Part shown: one piece after another, positions 59,473 through 64,000 of the stretch | How positions within the stretch are numbered: the stretch's first letter is position 1 | How the letters are laid out: each line of letters starts with the position of its first letter | From: Macrococcus epidermidis | GTDB taxonomy: Bacteria > Bacillota > Bacilli > Staphylococcales > Staphylococcaceae | Reading direction: 5' to 3' | Assembly: GCF_003259695.1 (NCBI RefSeq) | Contig: NZ_PZJH01000001.1 | Span: forward strand, 372,001 to 436,000 | Length of the DNA stretch: 64,000 bases | Notes under the pieces: generated by a model | Databases searched by the model: none | Told to the model about the DNA's origin: nothing | The model's input: the letters and a program-made list of their open reading frames with translations, nothing else | Position numbers and translations under genes: made by a program

Positions 59473-60252
59473 ATGAAGTTTTTTAATAAAGTAAAACAAT
59501 TGAGTGTTGCTAAATTAATAGAAGAAAAAGAAAGTAAATTTGATGGCAAACAACATCAAATTAAATATATGTTTCTTCCAGAACAAAATTCTCCATATTT
59601 GATAGTTGTCCTTTCAGGTTTTAGTGGTAGAGAAGCCTATCAAGAAAATGCTAAGTTTAATTATATAAAAACATTATTAAACGTAAAATGTAATAAACTT
59701 TATATTATGGATGAGGTAGAAAACATTCCAACATATTATTATGGAACTAAAAGTGAGCCAAGTTATTTGGAAGATTGTGTTAATCTAATTCGAGAAATTA
59801 TGGAAAAACATAATATTCTAATTGAGAATACTATGATAGCAGGTTCTTCTAAGGGGGGGACTGGTGCAATATTAATAGGTAATGAATTAAAAGCAGGTTA
59901 CATTATTGCAGGTGCACCTCAATATTTTCCACTTGACTATTTAAATGAAATAAATGAAAAAGCTAGAAACCTGATTATAAATAATATTCTTTTAAGTGAA
60001 GATGATTTTGAAAAGGTTCAAAAAGATATTAAAGAAAAAATGCTTGATTTAAATGAATCAACAAAACTCTATTTACATGCAGGGAATCAAGATTTGCATT
60101 ATATAAAACATTTAAGACCGTATATGTCAATGTTGACTAAAAGAAAAAAATTATATGCATTAGATTTACAACATTATGAAGGACATCAAAATTTGAAATA
60201 TAAATTTCCAATATTCTTAACTAGAATCATACATGAAATCATTTCTGATTAA
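59473..60252 (+). CDS. Alpha/beta hydrolase, XcbB/CpsF- or Asp2-like (second copy)
   Basis: A 259-residue cytosolic protein with nucleophile elbow GSSKGG (Ser126) and likely catalytic His238 (DLQHYEGH). It parallels the protein at 56880 around this motif (GSSxGG, then LK, then a short strand and PQ), so the two are probably paralogs that have diverged. It starts 15 bases after a terminator, with AAAGGATGA as its ribosome site, and there is no room for a promoter. Product unknown; a role in glycan modification is inferred. Confidence 0.62.
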   Translation: MKFFNKVKQLSVAKLIEEKESKFDGKQHQIKYMFLPEQNSPYLIVVLSGFSGREAYQENAKFNYIKTLLNVKCNKLYIMDEVENIPTYYYGTKSEPSYLEDCVNLIREIMEKHNILIENTMIAGSSKGGTGAILIGNELKAGYIIAGAPQYFPLDYLNEINEKARNLIINNILLSEDDFEKVQKDIKEKMLDLNESTKLYLHAGNQDLHYIKHLRPYMSMLTKRKKLYALDLQHYEGHQNLKYKFPIFLTRIIHEIISD

Positions 60253-60269
60253 TAGGAAGGAGTAAAATA

Positions 60270-62045
60270 ATGGAGAATTTTAAATTACATAAAGCGTTTA
60301 TTATAACGGATAAAGAAATTTATAATGAAAATGTACCGATTAAAGTAAATTTAACAAATGATTATCATCTTTATATTTCAGAAGATGTAACTTTCGAATC
60401 ATATATTTATAATGAAGATGCGGTACATATATTAGGGTATGCAATTGATATTATGAAACCTAATGATTCTACATATCATATATTGAAAGGAATCTTTAAT
60501 GAAAAGTTATCAGCGAAAAGCCATTATGTAAATATGTTAAATGGCTCATTTGTTATCATCAAAGTTAAGGGTGGTTTGGTAGAATTATTTTCAGATGCTG
60601 CTGGTTTCAGATCTCCTTATTATACATCGGACTTAATGGTTGTATCTTCACACGACAAACTTATCGGTGATTTATTCAATAAAAAGAAAAAATATCAACG
60701 CATTAATGCATTAGATTATTCTAGATATGAAGATGTATATAAGCTTGTCCCTTCACTAAAATTATCAATTGGAAATGAAACGGAAAGGGTTTTTCCAAAT
60801 CCAAACTTTAATCATCATCGATATCAAGAAATATTATCAGAGATGAAAAAGCATGTTAAAAATTTAAATATTGCTTTAAATGAACGTGATAATAAATTAC
60901 TAGTTGGTATTACAGGTGGGATTGATTCGAAATGTACTTTAGCGCTATCCAAAGCATTAGGTAACAAAGTAGGCACATTTACGTATATGAAAGATATCTA
61001 TGGTATTCAAGATAAAAGAGCACGACAAATTTATAAAAATGACAAAATGATTGTTAATAGATTAATAAAAAATATCAATATTAATCATGAATTCATTGAG
61101 TTTAATGTAAATGATGTTGATCAAGTCTATTCAAAAAATATGTTCGAATGGACAGGTACAACTTTTAATCATCCCATTGCTGAGATTTTTGAAAAGAAAT
61201 ATGAAAAAGAATTGGATGATGTATTACAATTTAGAAGTGTTATATTTTCAAATGCAAAATTTGATTATCCAAAAGAGTTCTTAAATAAAGATTTATCTAT
61301 GCAAGATATATATGAACATATCCATCATAAACAATTAAAAGATTTAAGTTATGATAAAGTAGTAGATGCGACGAATGACTATATAAAAAGAACACATACA
61401 AATATTCATACGGATAACTTTATTGAACTACTAGATATTATCCATATTGATTCAAGAATGGGAAATTGGCATAGTCAATTAGTAAAAGAGACAGATAAAG
61501 TTATGGATTTCTTTAATTATTTAAATGATAGAAAGACATTAAATTTATTACTTCATTTACCACATGAAATTAGAATGAATAATTTATTCCATAAAGATCT
61601 TATCAATACGTATTGGCCAATACTGAACTTTTTTGAAGATAATGGTAGCGGCACTTTATATGATCATGAACGTAATGAGATATTACAAACGATTGCTGCA
61701 CATGGTGGAATATTAAATGAAACAAATATGAAATTTGATTTAGATGAAGAAATGTACGTGTTAATACCTAAAGTAAATTTAAAGGATACTCAAAAGTTAA
61801 AGTACAAAGTGGATATCAAGAGAGAAAAAGAAGGTTTACTTTTCTCAAAATATAGCAATCCAAAAGGTAAAAATTATATTAGTGTTAAAATTTTGAATGA
61901 TAATAAAGAAGAAGTTATTGATGCGGTCGATTTAAGTAAAGGGTATCATCTATTACCAAATCAATTTTATGAAATTGAGATTTTATACCACAAACCAACA
62001 ACTACGGCGTCATGGGTTAAAGCGGGGACATTGTATCTAAAATAA
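60270..62045 (+). CDS. Asparagine-synthetase-like protein without glutaminase cysteine
   Basis: A 591-residue protein. The N-terminal part (~1-170) follows the glutamine-amidotransferase fold of AsnB but begins MENFKL, without the Cys2 needed for glutaminase. The ATP-pyrophosphatase motif is GITGGIDS (213-220). Late residues (~480-591) form a separate beta-rich domain. By family it should form an amide or similar bond via an adenylated carboxyl group, perhaps on a uronic acid. Starts 17 bases after the hydrolase. Confidence 0.72.
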   Translation: MENFKLHKAFIITDKEIYNENVPIKVNLTNDYHLYISEDVTFESYIYNEDAVHILGYAIDIMKPNDSTYHILKGIFNEKLSAKSHYVNMLNGSFVIIKVKGGLVELFSDAAGFRSPYYTSDLMVVSSHDKLIGDLFNKKKKYQRINALDYSRYEDVYKLVPSLKLSIGNETERVFPNPNFNHHRYQEILSEMKKHVKNLNIALNERDNKLLVGITGGIDSKCTLALSKALGNKVGTFTYMKDIYGIQDKRARQIYKNDKMIVNRLIKNININHEFIEFNVNDVDQVYSKNMFEWTGTTFNHPIAEIFEKKYEKELDDVLQFRSVIFSNAKFDYPKEFLNKDLSMQDIYEHIHHKQLKDLSYDKVVDATNDYIKRTHTNIHTDNFIELLDIIHIDSRMGNWHSQLVKETDKVMDFFNYLNDRKTLNLLLHLPHEIRMNNLFHKDLINTYWPILNFFEDNGSGTLYDHERNEILQTIAAHGGILNETNMKFDLDEEMYVLIPKVNLKDTQKLKYKVDIKREKEGLLFSKYSNPKGKNYISVKILNDNKEEVIDAVDLSKGYHLLPNQFYEIEILYHKPTTTASWVKAGTLYLK

Positions 62046-62303
62046 ATTTTCAAAAAGACGAAAATATATGCCATAATTTTGAAAATCAATAAACATATTT
62101 TAAGGTTATAAAAAATAAATTTTACAAATAATAATGTAAGATTTATAAAAAATATATAAGTAGATTATTGTAGCAATTATAGCTATAATGATGTAACATA
62201 AGTTTGGAAAAGTATATTTACCGCATAGAACTTTTTAACTTCTTTCAAAAGTAAATATATGAAAAATATACGCAAAGCGTAAACTAAAGGATAGGTGTTT
62301 ATT

Positions 62304-63557
62304 TTGAAATTAACAACAATCGGATTAGGCTACATAGGTTTACCTACTTCTATTATGTTCGCTAAACATGGGGTAGATGTATTAGGAGTAGACATTAAAC
62401 AAGATGCAGTTGATAAATTAAATAGTGGTCAAATTCATATCGAAGAACCAGGTCTTCAGGAAGCTTTAGATGAAGTAATAGCGAGTGGTAAATTCAGAGC
62501 ATCAACTAAACCTGAAGAAGCTGATGTATATATTATTGCTGTACCAACGCCAAATAAAGATGACGAGCACAAATCTTGTGATAATTCGATCGTAATGGCT
62601 GGTGTAGAAAGTATCGTACCATTGCTTAAAAAAGGTGATACAGTTATTGTTGAATCTACAATTGCACCACGTACAATGGATGACTTTGTAAAACCTTATT
62701 TAGAATCAAAAGGTTTTGTTATTGGAGAAGATATTTATTTAGTTCACTGTCCGGAACGTGTATTACCTGGACAAATTATGCATGAATTAATATACAACAA
62801 CCGTATTATCGGTGGTATCACACCTGCATGTGTGGAAGCTGGTAAAAAAGTATATGGTATTTTTGTAAAAGGTGAAATGATTGAAACACAAGCTAAAACT
62901 GCTGAAATGTCTAAGTTAATGGAAAATACTTATCGCGACGTAAATATCGCATTAGCTAATGAATTAGCTAAGATTTGTAACAAATTAAACATTAATGTTC
63001 ATGATGTTATTTCTATGGCAAATAAACACCCACGTGTAAACTTACATACACCTGGTCCTGGCGTTGGAGGTCACTGTTTAGCAGTAGATCCATACTTTAT
63101 CATTGCAGAGGCTCCTGAAGTTGCTAAATTAATTAAATTATCACGTGATATTAACGTTTCTATGCCAGAATATGTAGTTGAATATGCTAAAAAAGCACTA
63201 GCTAAAGTTGGTGGTAACAAAGTCACTGTTTTCGGCTTAACATACAAAGGTGATGTTGATGATATTCGTGAATCACCAGCATTTGACATCTATGAAATGC
63301 TTAAAGCTGAAAAAGATTTAGAAGTATCTGCATTTGATCCACATGTGCAATTAGATTGGGTTGAAAAAGATATCGATAAAGCATTAGAAGGCAGTTCATT
63401 AGTATTAGTATTAAGTGATCATTCTGAATTTAAATTATTAAAAGATGAAGATTTCAAAGCGATGAAAGATAAAGTCATCTTTGATACGAAAAACGTAGTA
63501 CCTAATGAATTTAAGGAAGTAAAATACTACAACTATGGAAATATCCAAAATTTATAA
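62304..63557 (+). CDS. UDP-N-acetyl-D-mannosamine dehydrogenase
   Basis: Oxidises UDP-ManNAc to UDP-ManNAcA with NAD. The Rossmann motif is GLGYIGLP at the N-terminus, with CPERVLPG in the middle and the catalytic cysteine Cys258 in GPGVGGHCLAVDP, the form typical of WecC/Cap5O rather than UDP-glucose dehydrogenase. A TTG at 62304 fits AGGTG best (417 residues); a GTG at 62295 is possible. No MnaA/WecB epimerase is in the window. The gap 62046-62294 is AT-rich with a TATAAT at 62184 and otherwise nothing that I recognise. Confidence 0.85.
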   Translation: MKLTTIGLGYIGLPTSIMFAKHGVDVLGVDIKQDAVDKLNSGQIHIEEPGLQEALDEVIASGKFRASTKPEEADVYIIAVPTPNKDDEHKSCDNSIVMAGVESIVPLLKKGDTVIVESTIAPRTMDDFVKPYLESKGFVIGEDIYLVHCPERVLPGQIMHELIYNNRIIGGITPACVEAGKKVYGIFVKGEMIETQAKTAEMSKLMENTYRDVNIALANELAKICNKLNINVHDVISMANKHPRVNLHTPGPGVGGHCLAVDPYFIIAEAPEVAKLIKLSRDINVSMPEYVVEYAKKALAKVGGNKVTVFGLTYKGDVDDIRESPAFDIYEMLKAEKDLEVSAFDPHVQLDWVEKDIDKALEGSSLVLVLSDHSEFKLLKDEDFKAMKDKVIFDTKNVVPNEFKEVKYYNYGNIQNL

Positions 63558-63562
63558 TCCAT

Positions 63563-63598
63563 AAAAAAACAGAAACAGCAGCGCTGTTTCTGTTTTTT
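63563..63598. terminator. Bidirectional terminator after the UDP-ManNAc dehydrogenase gene
   Basis: AAACAGAAACAGC pairs with GCTGTTTCTGTTT around a 3-base loop with A and T runs on both sides. The stop of the minus-strand gene lies in it. Confidence 0.9.
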
Positions 63599-64000
63599 AT
63601 GAGTTCTGGTTAATTACTTCATTCATTTGACCTTTAAATTGGCGATATGCTTCATTCACTTGACCATAATAATTACGATTGATTTCGATTACTTTATTTT
63701 CATAAATACGGTCAGCTTCTGCACGCATACCTTCGTGTTGTCTTACTGCATCTGCATTAGAACTACTATTTAATAATGCATCGGCTTTTTGATACGTTGC
63801 ATTTCTTTCAGATAAAGCAGCTTGTAATGCATTATTTCGGGTTGATACGGCATTTTGAATAGCTTCATCACGATTTGCCACTGAAGTTTTTATTTCTTCC
63901 GGTGTTTGTTCATCATTAGTTTCTTTTTGTGGCGTTTCAGTAGTAACAGTTTCATTTGTTTTTTCTTCGGTAGAAGTGTTTTTGCTATTTTTCTCTTTTT
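63597..64000 (-). CDS. C-terminal part of an unknown protein (start lies right of window)
   Basis: The minus-strand frame is open to the right edge, so this is a 3' partial gene. The visible part is a linker rich in T, E, K and N followed by a helical region (~95 residues) with many N, A, E and R and a heptad-like pattern, ending VINQNS. The low-complexity linker suggests a surface or secreted protein, but no signal is in view. I recognise no family. Confidence 0.65.
   Translation of the reverse strand, partial: KEKNSKNTSTEEKTNETVTTETPQKETNDEQTPEEIKTSVANRDEAIQNAVSTRNNALQAALSERNATYQKADALLNSSSNADAVRQHEGMRAEADRIYENKVIEINRNYYGQVNEAYRQFKGQMNEVINQNS

Noticed and set aside
62046-62086. ATTTTCAAAA/TTTTGAAAAT inverted repeat as terminator of the asparagine-synthetase-like gene
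   Set aside because: The stem is AT-only with a 21-base loop and no T-run, too weak to call.

Overview
The window is AT-rich DNA from a low-GC Firmicute of the family Staphylococcaceae. The gene order (opp operon end, trpS, spx, mecA, coiA, pepF, the sRNA RsaE, yjbH, globin, relQ, nadK, mgtE, fabI, ltaA/ugtP, murE, prfC, htrA, comK, atl, lcpB) matches the staphylococcal core chromosome. FabI, UgtP and MurE (with the lysine-type DNPA motif) are close to what I recall of the S. aureus proteins. Several departures make Macrococcus my best guess: an Atl with a T/E/P repeat tract, a SigS-like sigma factor beside comK, and an unfamiliar polysaccharide locus. That genus call is inference, not something the sequence proves.

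Layout. 1-4.1 kb: end of an oligopeptide ABC importer operon (oppD-oppF-oppA). 4.2-13 kb: trpS, then the Spx/MecA/YjbH proteolysis-adaptor neighbourhood, with coiA, pepF, the small RNA RsaE and the yjb genes (globin, CYTH phosphatase, UPF0738, RelQ). 13-21 kb: NAD kinase, a pseudouridine synthase, MgtE, a CPA2 antiporter, FabI with a FapR-type operator, YjcG, YjcH and an AI-2E family permease. 21.5-26.8 kb: galU, ltaA and ugtP, which supply the glycolipid anchor of lipoteichoic acid, followed by an ABC-2 exporter. 26.9-34 kb: murE, a YueH-like protein, prfC, a TerC family protein, HtrA and a Ktr-type potassium channel subunit. 34-41.5 kb is more variable: an orphan cache-type histidine kinase divergent from a nucleotidase-like protein that has lost its metal ligands, a degenerate CPBP protein with a 59-residue DUF2187 protein, a SigS-like sigma factor divergent from comK, an M20 peptidase and an acyltransferase-3 protein. 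41.6-47.3 kb: a MarR regulator, the bifunctional autolysin Atl, a DUF2538-like protein and an LCP ligase.

The most interesting part is 47.7-63.6 kb, which reads as an ABC-exported surface glycopolymer locus. It starts with a TarG/TarH-type exporter, whose ATPase carries its own C-terminal membrane anchor, and a secreted SGNH esterase/acetyltransferase. Then come two GT4 glycosyltransferases, a cytosolic GW/SH3-like protein with a coiled coil, an 877-residue two-module glycosyltransferase, two related alpha/beta hydrolases (GSSxGG), a heparinase II/III-like protein without a signal peptide, an asparagine-synthetase-like protein without its glutaminase cysteine, and a UDP-ManNAc dehydrogenase. 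No Wzx flippase, Wzy polymerase or priming transferase is visible. This fits an LCP-attached polymer made in the cytosol and exported by TarGH, possibly decorated with an amidated uronic acid. That combination is my candidate for an undescribed system.

Three genes (coiA, htrA and the hydrolase gene at 59473) start within 4-15 bases after a terminator-like hairpin, so their expression should depend on read-through. No tRNA, rRNA, insertion sequence, prophage or CRISPR array was seen.
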